A stretch of 64,000 nucleotides of DNA from UPXZ01 sp964634605 (GTDB lineage: Bacteria; Bacteroidota; Bacteroidia; Bacteroidales; Paludibacteraceae): the NCBI GenBank assembly GCA_964634605.1, contig CAZWLJ010000004.1, positions 62,001 through 126,000 on the forward strand. Reading direction: 5' to 3'. A program made the translations under genes and the position numbers. The notes under the pieces were generated by a model, which worked only from the letters and a program-made list of their open reading frames with translations, was not told where the DNA came from and searched no databases. Positions within the stretch are counted from its first letter, which is position 1. The number at the start of each line of letters is the position of its first letter. Positions 52,401 to 61,453 of the stretch are shown here, one piece after another.

Positions 52401-53381
52401 ATGTCATTTTACAAAAAACACAAATCAACAATAAGATCAATCCGGCGAAAACTCGTTTTGTTGCTGCTTTTCCCGCCTTTGCTTTTTATTATTTTGATTT
52501 TCAGAGTGATACCCATAAACCAGGTAAGGCGGTTCGCAGATTTCACCGGAAAGTATTTTTTCAGATTTGCCACGAAATCACGCGGATGGGCGCTTGATAA
52601 TTTAGAGCGGGTTTACAAAGAGTCGTTATCCGACAAACAGCGTTCCGAAATAGCCAGGGCATCCTTTACCGAGATTCTGAAAGGTTTTTTCGACTACATG
52701 GCTTATTCACACGTGAAAAACCGTGACAAATTTTTCAGCCGGATTGAAGTTACCGGCGAGGAACATCTTCGTGCAGCTTACCTCAGGGGTAAAGGAGTCA
52801 TCTGCCTCATTCCCCACATGAGTTCGTGGGAGTTTGCAGCTATTACGCCACCGATGCTGGGATACGAAACCTCGGCCGCCAGTCAGTCAATGAAAATGAG
52901 TCTGCTCGAAAAACTGATAGTCAGGTTCAGAAGCAGCCGCGGAATGAAAAACATCACCCGGGCAGGCTCCTACCAGGCTCTGAAAGAAGCACTTGACAAA
53001 GGCGAGTGCCTGATTCTGATGACCGACCAGGATACCCGTGTAAAGGGAATCTTTGTGGATTTTCTCGGATATCCGGCCTACACTCCCCTGGGAGCATCGC
53101 GATTGCTGGCCGACACGCAGGCAGCGCTTGTACCAATGGCAATGACACGAAAAGAGGATGGAAATTACCATTTTATCATCTTCCCTGAGATCCCGACTGT
53201 CAGATCCGGCAATGCGGAGGCCGATTTGCAGGCAAACACGGAGAATCAAAATCAATTTTACACCGAAATAATCCGAAAATATCCCACACAATGGGTATGG
53301 ATGCATCGCAGGTGGAAAACAACACCCGAATCACTCGCAGCCACACTGAAAGCACGGGAAGAATCAAAACAAAATAAATAA
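52401..53381 (+). CDS. Lipid A-type acyltransferase (LpxL/HtrB-like)
   Basis: A 326-residue membrane-bound acyltransferase with one N-terminal hydrophobic helix (about 18-40) and the H-x4-E catalytic motif as HMSSWE near residue 138. DQDTRVKGIFVDFLG and the C-terminal WVWMHRRWKT complete the LpxL family pattern. It probably adds a secondary acyl chain to lipid A, or acts in a related lipid pathway. Confidence 0.92.
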   Translation: MSFYKKHKSTIRSIRRKLVLLLLFPPLLFIILIFRVIPINQVRRFADFTGKYFFRFATKSRGWALDNLERVYKESLSDKQRSEIARASFTEILKGFFDYMAYSHVKNRDKFFSRIEVTGEEHLRAAYLRGKGVICLIPHMSSWEFAAITPPMLGYETSAASQSMKMSLLEKLIVRFRSSRGMKNITRAGSYQALKEALDKGECLILMTDQDTRVKGIFVDFLGYPAYTPLGASRLLADTQAALVPMAMTRKEDGNYHFIIFPEIPTVRSGNAEADLQANTENQNQFYTEIIRKYPTQWVWMHRRWKTTPESLAATLKAREESKQNK

Positions 53382-53391
53382 GTTTTTTTGC

Positions 53392-53399
53392 TAACTTTG
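53392..53399 (+). promoter_or_regulatory. -7 promoter motif for the DUF5063 gene
   Basis: TAACTTTG fits TAnnTTTG, 21 nt before the DUF5063 ATG and directly after the acyltransferase stop. Confidence 0.5.
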
Positions 53400-53419
53400 C
53401 ACATTATTATATTGAAAAA

Positions 53420-54025
53420 ATGAATGAGAATCAACTGATATTTTCAAAACCTGTGATTGAGTTTGCCACAGTAGTTGCCGAGACATGCCTGTTTCTGGAA
53501 CGAGCCGAAGAACATACCAAAGCTGAATTTATAACTACATCCACCCGATTGCTTCCTCTGCTTTATTTGAAAACTTCACTGCTCGATCTTACCGGACAGG
53601 AAGCAGACGAAAACATCGAACGGTTTGTAACAGAAGATGATTATTTGTACGTAAAAAATCAAATAGAGCGTCTGTTGGGAGCCGACGACAGTTTTCTGGA
53701 AGTATTTCATCCGGATATGCCCTACAGCGATACTCCCATTGCCGCTTTCATATCTGAGAATCTGGCCGATATTTATCAGGAAATCAAGGATTTTGCCGCA
53801 AATTTTCAAATCGGTGAGTCAGAAATAATGACTTCAGCTTTGGCTGCCTGCGTGGATGCTTTTGCCGAACACTGGGGGCAAAAACTGCTGAACGCACTCC
53901 GGGCTTTGCATTCGGTAAGATACAGCGAAAGTTTCGGAAATGAGGAAACCAACGACAACCTCGATCCAAAAGAGTACAGAAAACTCGACAGGGATAGTTT
54001 CCTGAGATTTCAGAGTGAAGATTAA
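53420..54025 (+). CDS. DUF5063 family protein
   Basis: A 201-residue soluble helical acidic protein matching DUF5063: IFSKPVIEFATVVAETCLFLE at the start and ALAACVDAFAEHWGQKLLNALRALH toward the end. No known function or catalytic residues visible. It is followed 12 nt later by the exonuclease gene, and the two probably share a transcript. Confidence 0.85.
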   Translation: MNENQLIFSKPVIEFATVVAETCLFLERAEEHTKAEFITTSTRLLPLLYLKTSLLDLTGQEADENIERFVTEDDYLYVKNQIERLLGADDSFLEVFHPDMPYSDTPIAAFISENLADIYQEIKDFAANFQIGESEIMTSALAACVDAFAEHWGQKLLNALRALHSVRYSESFGNEETNDNLDPKEYRKLDRDSFLRFQSED

Positions 54026-54037
54026 AATTACGTAAAA

Positions 54038-54682
54038 ATGTTTCAACCCACGATCACAAAAGAAGAAGTCAATCAGTTACCTGTTGCCGAGTTCACCGGA
54101 ATAATTGTACTTGTAGATACTCCGGAAAAAGAGGAACAGGCAATCAGGGAATTGTACAAGGAAATTGTTATAGGTATTGACACCGAAACTAAACCATCTT
54201 TCAAACGGGGAGTTGTGCATAAAGTTTCACTTATACAGTTTTCTACCGAACACAAATGCTTCCTGTTCCGGCTAAATAAAATCGGTTTTTCGGAAAATCT
54301 GATTGCCTTCCTTTCGGACAAAAACATCAAAAAAATCGGTTTGTCGCTTCGGGATGACTTCAACGGACTGGCAAAACAGCGAAAATTCAAACCCGAGGGA
54401 TTCATTGATATTCAGAATATTGCAAAAGAATACGGAATTCTGGAACTAAGCCTCCAAAAGATTTATGCAATTCTTTTCGGACAGAAAATCTCCAAATCCC
54501 AGCGGCTCAGTAACTGGGAAAACCCGGTTCTGACCGAGCAGCAGCAACGCTATGCAGCAACCGATGCCTGGGCAACCCTGCAAATCTACCTGCGCCTTAC
54601 AAGCGGGAAAAAACTTACCATTACAGAGCAGAAAATGCTCGCTAACGTTATCAAAAATCAAAACGACCTTTCAAAGCAATAA
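54038..54682 (+). CDS. 3'-5' exonuclease (RNase D-like, DEDDy)
   Basis: A 214-residue single-domain exonuclease. The acidic residues are in GIDTETKPSF (Asp and Glu), in the GLSLRDDFNGL segment, and in RYAATDAWATL with the Tyr of the DEDDy type. It has no HRDC domain, so it is shorter than RNase D. Similar small proteins process RNA or single-stranded DNA. It is 9 nt upstream of the methyltransferase gene. Confidence 0.92.
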   Translation: MFQPTITKEEVNQLPVAEFTGIIVLVDTPEKEEQAIRELYKEIVIGIDTETKPSFKRGVVHKVSLIQFSTEHKCFLFRLNKIGFSENLIAFLSDKNIKKIGLSLRDDFNGLAKQRKFKPEGFIDIQNIAKEYGILELSLQKIYAILFGQKISKSQRLSNWENPVLTEQQQRYAATDAWATLQIYLRLTSGKKLTITEQKMLANVIKNQNDLSKQ

Positions 54683-54691
54683 CAAGATCCG

Positions 54692-55870
54692 ATGATAATC
54701 ATTAAATTAAAGCCAAAAAAAGAAGAAAGCCTGCTTCGTTTTCATCCCTGGGTATTTTCAGGAGCCATCCAGTCTATGAGTGGAAAACCGGCAGAAGGCG
54801 AGGTAGTAGAAGTGACTGATGTTCAGGGCAATTTTCTGGCAATCGGTCATTATCAGATCGGGAGTATTGCGGTACGCGTGCTTACATTCACCCGGGAAAA
54901 AACGGATGCAGGTTTCTGGAAAAGAAAGTTTGAACAGGCATACAACATGCGCAGGGAACTGGGACTTGTCAACCCTCCGCAAAACAACACTTACAGGCTC
55001 GTACACGGCGAAGGCGACAATCTGCCCGGGTTAATTGTGGATGTGTATGACGACACAGCTGTGATGCAGGCACATTCCGTGGGAATGCATATAATGCGGA
55101 AGACACTGGCAGAAGCGATTGTCAGCACCTTACCCGAAGTAAAAAACGTATTTTACAAATCAGAAACCACACTGCCTTACAATGCGCCAATAGAAAAAGA
55201 AGATGGCTACCTGATTGGCGGACACAGTGATTCATTAAAAGCGATAGAAAATGGATTGCAATTTGAAGTGGACTGGCTGAAAGGGCAGAAAACCGGATTT
55301 TTCGTGGATCAGCGCGACAACCGGTGCCTACTTGAGAAGTACTCGGGAGGCAAAAATGTGCTGAATATGTTCTGCTACACGGGAGGATTTTCGGTGTATG
55401 CTTTGCGTGGTGGAGCCAGTCTGGTCCACTCGGTGGACAGCTCCGCCAAAGCCATCGAACTGACCGACAAAAATGTGTGGAGAAATTTCCCTGACGCCGC
55501 TAATCACGAATCTTTTGCCGAAGATGCTTTTAAGTTTCTGAACGAACGCCGTGCCGGGTACGACCTGATTATCCTCGATCCGCCTGCCTTTGCCAAGCAC
55601 CGCGATGCCGTACGGAATGCGCTGAAAGGCTACAAACGGCTGAATCTGAAAGCATTGCAGCAGATTAAGCCTAACTCCATTCTATTCACCTTTTCCTGCT
55701 CGCAGGTTATTTCCAAAGATCAGTTCCGGTTGGCAGTTTTCAGCGCCGCCGCCGAGGCTAAAAGAAACGTGCGCATCCTGCACCAGCTCACCCAACCGGC
55801 TGATCACCCGATTAATATCTATCATCCTGAAGGGGAGTATTTGAAAGGGTTGGTGCTGTTTGTGGAATAA
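54692..55870 (+). CDS. RlmI-like 23S rRNA (cytosine-C5) methyltransferase
   Basis: A 392-residue class I SAM-dependent methyltransferase. It has an N-terminal PUA domain (about 1-75, with RFHPWVFSGAIQS), a central fold (KTGFFVDQRDNR), a SAM-binding GGKNVLNMFCYTGGFSVYA and a catalytic LDPPAFAK motif. The family modifies 23S rRNA; the E. coli homologue RlmI targets C1962. The gene ends 13 nt before the assembly gap. Confidence 0.93.
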   Translation: MIIIKLKPKKEESLLRFHPWVFSGAIQSMSGKPAEGEVVEVTDVQGNFLAIGHYQIGSIAVRVLTFTREKTDAGFWKRKFEQAYNMRRELGLVNPPQNNTYRLVHGEGDNLPGLIVDVYDDTAVMQAHSVGMHIMRKTLAEAIVSTLPEVKNVFYKSETTLPYNAPIEKEDGYLIGGHSDSLKAIENGLQFEVDWLKGQKTGFFVDQRDNRCLLEKYSGGKNVLNMFCYTGGFSVYALRGGASLVHSVDSSAKAIELTDKNVWRNFPDAANHESFAEDAFKFLNERRAGYDLIILDPPAFAKHRDAVRNALKGYKRLNLKALQQIKPNSILFTFSCSQVISKDQFRLAVFSAAAEAKRNVRILHQLTQPADHPINIYHPEGEYLKGLVLFVE

Positions 55871-55883
55871 ATTGAAGTGCTTT

Positions 55884-55983
55884 NNNNNNNNNNNNNNNNN
55901 NNNNNNNNNNNNNNNNNNNNNNNNNNNNNNNNNNNNNNNNNNNNNNNNNNNNNNNNNNNNNNNNNNNNNNNNNNNNNNNNNNN
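55884..55983. other. Assembly gap (100 N)
   Basis: Exactly 100 unknown bases; the real distance is not known and a gene could be missing here. Confidence 0.99.
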
Positions 55984-56063
55984 CAAAAGAAGATATTTTC
56001 ACTTTATTAACTATCATTAACTTAATTATGAGCCGTTTTATTTGAAAAGTGAAAATGAATACA

Positions 56064-56071
56064 TAAATTTG
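56064..56071 (+). promoter_or_regulatory. -7 promoter motif for the second ECF sigma gene
   Basis: TAAATTTG fits TAnnTTTG, 98 nt before the sigma factor start codon. Confidence 0.45.
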
Positions 56072-56168
56072 CAACCCGATTCTTTTTATAATACTATTTA
56101 CTTAAAAACAAAAAACCGATAATTGCCTATTGCCTAAGATTACTTTATAACCCCAAAATTTATAAGTA

Positions 56169-56762
56169 ATGAACAATTTATGTCAACTAGCCGACGACGA
56201 TTTGGTGAAGTTGTATGAAAAAGGCAATAACAAAGCTTTCGAAGTAATATTAAACAGGTACAAATCCCGTGTTTTTACCTACATTTTTCTTATTGTTCGC
56301 AACAAGGAACTCACCGAAGACATTTTCCAGGAAGCATTTATTAAAGCGATTGCCACCATACAGCAAGGTCGTTATGTTGAATCCGGTCGCTTTCTGGGCT
56401 GGATCAACCGCATTGCCCACAACCTGATTATCGATCATTTTCGCCGTGAGAAAAACGAGAATACTTTCTCGACAGACGGACTGGAATATGATTTTGTGAA
56501 CAACTCAAAGTATTCCGAGAAAAGTTTTGAAGATGTAATCAACAATGAGCAGGTACTTCAGGATGTGGTTCATCTGGTCGATTATCTGCCTGATTCACAG
56601 CAGGAAGTTGTAAGAATGCGGTATTTTGAAGATCTAAGTTTCAAGGAAATTGCCGAACGTACAGACGTAAGTATCAATACTGCCCTCGGACGAATGCGTT
56701 ACGCACTGATGAATATGCGAAGAATTGCATATGAAAATAATGTACATCTGGAAATAAAATAA
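56169..56762 (+). CDS. ECF-type RNA polymerase sigma factor (locus 2)
   Basis: A 197-residue sigma-70 family protein. Region 2: FEVILNRYKSRVFTYIFLIV, NKELTEDIFQEAFIKAI, GRFLGWINRIAHNLIIDHFRREK. Region 4: LPDSQQEVVRMRYFEDLSFKEIAERTDVSINTALGRMRYALM with a complete helix-turn-helix. It is followed by a 60-residue ORF and then the large secreted protein. No membrane anti-sigma factor of the usual type is adjacent. Confidence 0.94.
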   Translation: MNNLCQLADDDLVKLYEKGNNKAFEVILNRYKSRVFTYIFLIVRNKELTEDIFQEAFIKAIATIQQGRYVESGRFLGWINRIAHNLIIDHFRREKNENTFSTDGLEYDFVNNSKYSEKSFEDVINNEQVLQDVVHLVDYLPDSQQEVVRMRYFEDLSFKEIAERTDVSINTALGRMRYALMNMRRIAYENNVHLEIK

Positions 56763-56826
56763 AAAATTATCAGCATAACACACTATATTTATAATATGAG
56801 CGTTTGATATATATAAAACATATCAA

Positions 56827-57009
56827 ATGCCTATGCAAAAAGATTTTACCCCTGTAACATCAACTCAAATACCAGATCTTCAGGAGATTTCAGACATCAT
56901 CGAAACCGGACCAAGTGAAACCACCCTGAACAAAATCATGCAGTTCGCTGCTTCATACAGAGTTGAAAAAGTCACGAACGACGAATTTATCGATTATTTT
57001 TTGAATTAG
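56827..57009 (+). CDS. Small hypothetical protein after the ECF sigma gene
   Basis: A 60-residue acidic, soluble-looking protein (contains SDIIETGPSETTLNKIMQFA and NDEFIDYFLN). No membrane helix or known motif. Its position 64 nt after the ECF sigma gene and directly before a terminator suggests a co-transcribed regulator of the sigma factor. It may start at the first or third codon (MPMQKD). Confidence 0.6.
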   Translation: MPMQKDFTPVTSTQIPDLQEISDIIETGPSETTLNKIMQFAASYRVEKVTNDEFIDYFLN

Positions 57010-57013
57010 CAGA

Positions 57014-57048
57014 AGAAGAGAGTGATGATTTCACTCTCTTCTCTTTTT
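57014..57048 (+). terminator. Intrinsic terminator after the sigma factor/small ORF unit
   Basis: A perfect 12-bp stem AGAAGAGAGTGA / TCACTCTCTTCT with a 5-nt loop, then CTTTTT. Confidence 0.8.
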
Positions 57049-57184
57049 CACAACCTTCATTCTATCTTTTCCAGGATCTGAATCCGCCTCTAATCTCTTA
57101 AATATCAAGAAAAAAATTACTCTATTAATATATTTTAATTTAGTTAATTAATTTAATTTTTTACCCCACTTTAATATAATTTTT

Positions 57185-57192
57185 TATCTTTG
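57185..57192 (+). promoter_or_regulatory. -7 promoter motif for the sortilin-like gene
   Basis: TATCTTTG, full match, 28 nt before the chosen ATG at 57220. The upstream ATG at 57190 would begin inside the motif, so the later start is favoured. Confidence 0.6.
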
Positions 57193-57219
57193 CACACTAT
57201 AACCTTTTTAGTCAAAGAA

Positions 57220-60200
57220 ATGAAAAAATCCAAATTCTACCTTTTAGCTTCATTGCTTGTGTTTTTCACTTTCAGTTCAGCACAAATCAATCAATTTACC
57301 CCTTACGATGAGCTGCCCGAGCTGAATAAATCATACAAGCCAACTTACTCTGAAGACATGCCCGAATGGGGAAAAATGCTCTACACATATCCTGTCAATT
57401 TTAATGAAATTGATCGTGCCTTCATCAAATGGGAAGCAGCCAATAAGGATAAAAAAACTCCGCTCATGCGTTATTTCAAAATATGGCGCAAGGCAATCAC
57501 TCCTTATGTTGATTCTGAAGGAAAAATAGAAACCCCGGATATACAGCGCATTAACCAGAACCTGGTAAAATTCCAGACACAACCACTCCAGCCAAGACGT
57601 GCGCCAGCAGCTGGAAACTCGTCCAGCTGGACTTTCTGGGGACCCAAAGAGACATACTGGCTGAACGAAAGCGGAAGTGCCACAGCCCCCAAAACTGCTC
57701 CCTGGCAAGCAAACGTCTATTCATTCGACGTGACAGATAAAAATCCGAACTTACTTTACGCAGGAACTGAAACCGGTTTTATCAACAAGTCAACAGATAA
57801 AGGTAAAACCTGGATACTTCAGGGGCTTAACTATCCGTTTGGAGGTGGCGCCGGAGCCATTGCCATTCATCCGGTGAATTCAGACACCGTGCTTGTCGGA
57901 GCCGGAAGTGCTATCCACCAAACTCTGAACGGAGGTGAAACATGGAAAAGAGTAGCAAGTTCAACAGGAGGAATTAACAGGATGAAATATGATAATAATA
58001 ACCCCTCCAATGCAATAGCCTGTTCTTCAAGTGGTATATTTACAAGCGTTAACGCCGGACTGAGCTGGACGAAAAGAACATCCACAGACACATGGGATAT
58101 AGAATACAAACCAGGTCAAAGTGATACCATTTATGCACTGACAAAAAACACTTCCAACAAATATATATTTACGCAATCAATAAATGGCGGAATAAACTTC
58201 TCCACTGTAACTAATTTTCCGGATACATTAATCGTTGGATCAGGTGGTTTACTCGCTGTGACTCCGGCATCACCTGACATTGTACAGGTTATTATGCTTA
58301 CAAAAAACATGAATAACCGTCCGCTGATATACGAGGGAACCAACAAAAAAGGAAACTGGACATGGATTCGGAAATTTGTCGGTTCTGATGGAGCATTCAC
58401 CAGCGATAAGCTCACCAACGGACAGGGGTATTTTGACCTGGTATTTGAAATCTCACCCACTAATAAAAACATTGTTTACGCCGGTACTACTTCCCTATTT
58501 AAATCCTCGAATGGAGGATCAAGCTACAGCGCTATTGGCGGATATGCCGGTAGTTTTAGTATTCACCCTGACATTCAGGACATGAAGATATTGGCCAACG
58601 GCGACACCTGGGTTTCCACAGATGGCGGTATGAACCTGACTACTAACAACTTTACCACATCAACCGGTCACTTTGCCCTGAACAAGATGCTTGTCGGTTC
58701 GGATATGTGGGGATTTCATCAGGGCTGGAATGAAGATATTATTGTTGGAGGAAGATATCACAACGGTAATACTTCGATGACAGATTTTTACGGAGAAAAA
58801 GCATTACGTATGGGTGGAGGTGAATCTCCGACAGGCTGGGTAATCCAGGGGAAAAGCCGTCATGTGGTATTTGACGACCTGGGTAGCGGATGGATTCTGC
58901 CTAAAAAAGCGGAAGGTAAGCCCGAAGGACGCTTCACATTCTCCAAACATCCGAATATGGAAGGCTACGGAGCCCTGAGGAGCAATGTTGTGGCTCATCC
59001 TTATTATTCAGGCCAGCTTTACGTGGGAAGCGACAATGCACTTTGGGTGAGCAAAGATTTCGGATTAACGTTCGATATGCTCTATGATTTCGGAGGAAAT
59101 GTCAGATATTTTGATATAAGTACCGCAAATCCCGATGTAATATACGTTGATATTAATCAGAAAGGTTTATATAAGAGCGAAGACGGTGGAAAAACTTTTG
59201 AAAAGAGAGTGAATATTGCCGGTTCATCAGGTGGAAACCTTCGTTTTGTAATTTCACCTTACGATAGCGATGTCATTTACTCGAGTTTAACTCACGGCGT
59301 ATGGGATAACACAAGAAGTGAAGTTTACAAAAGTTTAAATGGTGGCAAAACCTGGACACAATGGTCGTACTTCGGATCAGGTGCTGTTATTAAAACACTC
59401 GCAATACAGCCTACGACTGAAGGTAAAGACCTGGTTTACGCATTTATGGATACCTATGGATTTAATTCAGGCACAGTAAAATTCCGCAAAGGTGATGGAG
59501 GATCATGGACTGAATTTGGAACGGGCTATCCGAATGGTATGAGAATCAATCATGCTTTACCTTTCTTCCGCGACAGTAAAATACGTGTTGGCGGCAGCGC
59601 CGGAGTATGGGAAAGTCCTTTAGCCGAGACCGAATTTACTCCGGTAGCAGTGCCCTGGGCTGACAAACAATCTTACGAGAGCCCTGCTGACACTATCCGG
59701 TTTGATGACCATTCGTATCTGAATCACAAAGATGCCGTATGGACCTGGTCATTCTCACCTGAGGCAAAATATGTAAGTGATATTCATGCCCGCAATCCTA
59801 AAGTATTGTTCAGCGAACCGGGTTTTTATTCTGTAACTTTAAGCATCACTCAGAACGATACAACGGTAAGTAAAACTGTTACAAACATGATTGAGGTTAA
59901 AATTGCACCATCAATAGATAATTGCGACAGACCGGGTGAACTCCCGAAGAACATTATGAAAGCAACTGTTGACAGTTATCAGTCCGGTGAAGACGGCAGC
60001 AGAGCCATTGACGGAAACACGTCAACTCTTTGGCACACACCATGGAGTGGCAGTCCTGCACACCCGCACTTTATACAGCTTGACCTGGGAGATAATTACA
60101 ATATCAGCAAATTTATTCATACACCCAGAACTGACGGTGCAAACGGACGTATCAAAGAATATGAATTATATATTTCAGATAATGTAACTAACTGGGGAAC

Positions 60201-60636
60201 GTACGTATCGAAAGGAGAGTTCGAAAACTCCAGCGCACCTACAACAGTGGAATTCCCTGTTAAGACTGGCAGGTATGTAAAACTGGTTGCATTAAGTGAA
60301 GTAAACGGAACCGGATGGACTTCTGTTGCAGAAATCGGATTTATCGGCTGCAGAGTAACAACATCGGTAAACCATTATTTCAGTGACGAGTCTGTTCACG
60401 CATTTCCTATCCCTGCAAGCAACCTGATAACTGTTAATCTGCCGTTCCAGAACGGGCTGAATGCTTATTCTTATTCCGTATTCTCTGCTACAGGACAAAT
60501 GCTGAGTTCGGGAAACGCCGGAGAAAATCAGCGTACATTAAGTATTGATGTAAGCAATTATCCTTCAGGAAATTATTTTGTAATTCTTGAAGATAAAACA
60601 GGTATTAATTACAGAGTGAAATTTATCAAAAGATAA
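57220..60636 (+). CDS. Large secreted sortilin/BNR-repeat protein with F5/8C domain and T9SS tail
   Basis: A 1138-residue secreted protein. After a signal peptide (MKKSKFYLLASLLVFFTFSSAQ) come VPS10/BNR-type propeller repeats (Asp/Gly-rich blades such as INKSTDKGKTWILQG and TLNGGETWKRV, about 140-800), a PKD-like domain (about 825-895, with WTWSFSPEAK), an F5/8 type C (discoidin) domain (about 905-1045, KATVDSYQSGEDGSRAIDGN to VAEIGFIGC) and a C-terminal T9SS type A sorting domain (about 1060-1138, with HAFPIPASN and YPSGNYFVILED). The layout suggests a surface protein binding glycans; I see no sialidase catalytic set and would not call it one. Confidence 0.87.
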   Translation: MKKSKFYLLASLLVFFTFSSAQINQFTPYDELPELNKSYKPTYSEDMPEWGKMLYTYPVNFNEIDRAFIKWEAANKDKKTPLMRYFKIWRKAITPYVDSEGKIETPDIQRINQNLVKFQTQPLQPRRAPAAGNSSSWTFWGPKETYWLNESGSATAPKTAPWQANVYSFDVTDKNPNLLYAGTETGFINKSTDKGKTWILQGLNYPFGGGAGAIAIHPVNSDTVLVGAGSAIHQTLNGGETWKRVASSTGGINRMKYDNNNPSNAIACSSSGIFTSVNAGLSWTKRTSTDTWDIEYKPGQSDTIYALTKNTSNKYIFTQSINGGINFSTVTNFPDTLIVGSGGLLAVTPASPDIVQVIMLTKNMNNRPLIYEGTNKKGNWTWIRKFVGSDGAFTSDKLTNGQGYFDLVFEISPTNKNIVYAGTTSLFKSSNGGSSYSAIGGYAGSFSIHPDIQDMKILANGDTWVSTDGGMNLTTNNFTTSTGHFALNKMLVGSDMWGFHQGWNEDIIVGGRYHNGNTSMTDFYGEKALRMGGGESPTGWVIQGKSRHVVFDDLGSGWILPKKAEGKPEGRFTFSKHPNMEGYGALRSNVVAHPYYSGQLYVGSDNALWVSKDFGLTFDMLYDFGGNVRYFDISTANPDVIYVDINQKGLYKSEDGGKTFEKRVNIAGSSGGNLRFVISPYDSDVIYSSLTHGVWDNTRSEVYKSLNGGKTWTQWSYFGSGAVIKTLAIQPTTEGKDLVYAFMDTYGFNSGTVKFRKGDGGSWTEFGTGYPNGMRINHALPFFRDSKIRVGGSAGVWESPLAETEFTPVAVPWADKQSYESPADTIRFDDHSYLNHKDAVWTWSFSPEAKYVSDIHARNPKVLFSEPGFYSVTLSITQNDTTVSKTVTNMIEVKIAPSIDNCDRPGELPKNIMKATVDSYQSGEDGSRAIDGNTSTLWHTPWSGSPAHPHFIQLDLGDNYNISKFIHTPRTDGANGRIKEYELYISDNVTNWGTYVSKGEFENSSAPTTVEFPVKTGRYVKLVALSEVNGTGWTSVAEIGFIGCRVTTSVNHYFSDESVHAFPIPASNLITVNLPFQNGLNAYSYSVFSATGQMLSSGNAGENQRTLSIDVSNYPSGNYFVILEDKTGINYRVKFIKR

Positions 60637-60666
60637 TAATTGATTATTATAACAATAAGGCTGTTG

Positions 60667-60698
60667 AAAAAAGCTGCTCCATGAGGGCAGCTTTTTTT
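60667..60698 (+). terminator. Intrinsic terminator after the sortilin-like gene
   Basis: An 11-bp stem AAAAAAGCTGC / GCAGCTTTTTT with a 9-nt loop, ending in a T-run. Confidence 0.85.
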
Positions 60699-60766
60699 AT
60701 TACGGCAAATGAACCTGTCTGATTTGTGAATTTCGGTTTCCTGTTGATTTTTCACAAAAAATAGTG

Positions 60767-60774
60767 TATGTTTG
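60767..60774 (+). promoter_or_regulatory. -7 promoter motif for rpe
   Basis: TATGTTTG fits TAnnTTTG. It overlaps the first in-frame ATG of the rpe frame (60768), so translation must start later. Confidence 0.55.
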
Positions 60775-60794
60775 TATATAAATATCAATTCAGC

Positions 60795-61442
60795 ATGACC
60801 AGAATAATTTCCCCGTCGCTTTTAGCTGCCAATTTCGGCAATTTGCAGGCAGAATGTGAAATGATCAACCGCAGCGAAGCAGAATGGCTTCACATCGATG
60901 TGATGGATGGTGTTTTTGTACCAAATATTTCATTTGGCTTTCCGGTAATAGAAGCAGTAAAAAAACACTGCACAAAACCACTGGATGTTCATCTGATGAT
61001 TTCAGAGCCGGAAAAATACCTGGAGCGGTTTGTGAAAGCAGGAGCTGAAATTCTGACCGTTCATCTTGAAACACTGAAGAATCCGTTTGACACGCTTCGC
61101 ACAATCCGCGACCTGGGAGTAAAAGTCGGCCTTACCATCAATCCGGATATCCCGGTCAGAAATTTATACGGCCTTATAGGTCATTCAGATATGGTTCTGC
61201 TGATGTCGGTATTTGCCGGTTACGGCGGACAGAAATTTATTGAAGAGACCTATCAGCGTATCGGTGAACTGAGGGAGATGATTGCTGACGAAAATCCGGA
61301 TTGCCTGATTCAGGTTGACGGAGGTGTGAGTATTGAAAATGCGCAGAATCTTTTTGATGCTGGTGTGAATGTGCTGGTAGCCGGTAGTGCTGTATTCAGC
61401 GCACCCGATCCGATTGGTTACATTCATCAGTTACTGCTCTAA
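60795..61442 (+). CDS. rpe: Ribulose-phosphate 3-epimerase
   Basis: Interconverts ribulose 5-phosphate and xylulose 5-phosphate in the pentose phosphate pathway. The 215-residue TIM barrel shows the family residues: ISPSLLAANFGNL, HIDVMDGVFVPN with the metal-binding His and Asp, LDVHLMIS, and QVDGGVSIENAQ with VLVAGSAVF. The start at MTRIISPS (60795) fits the family and the promoter position. It lies 11 nt upstream of comEC. Confidence 0.96.
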   Translation: MTRIISPSLLAANFGNLQAECEMINRSEAEWLHIDVMDGVFVPNISFGFPVIEAVKKHCTKPLDVHLMISEPEKYLERFVKAGAEILTVHLETLKNPFDTLRTIRDLGVKVGLTINPDIPVRNLYGLIGHSDMVLLMSVFAGYGGQKFIEETYQRIGELREMIADENPDCLIQVDGGVSIENAQNLFDAGVNVLVAGSAVFSAPDPIGYIHQLLL

Positions 61443-61453
61443 AAAAAAACAGA

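Noticed and set aside
57220..60636. Calling the large secreted protein a sialidase
   Set aside because: BNR-like blades are present, but I see no arginine triad or other sialidase catalytic set; sortilin-type propellers look similar.
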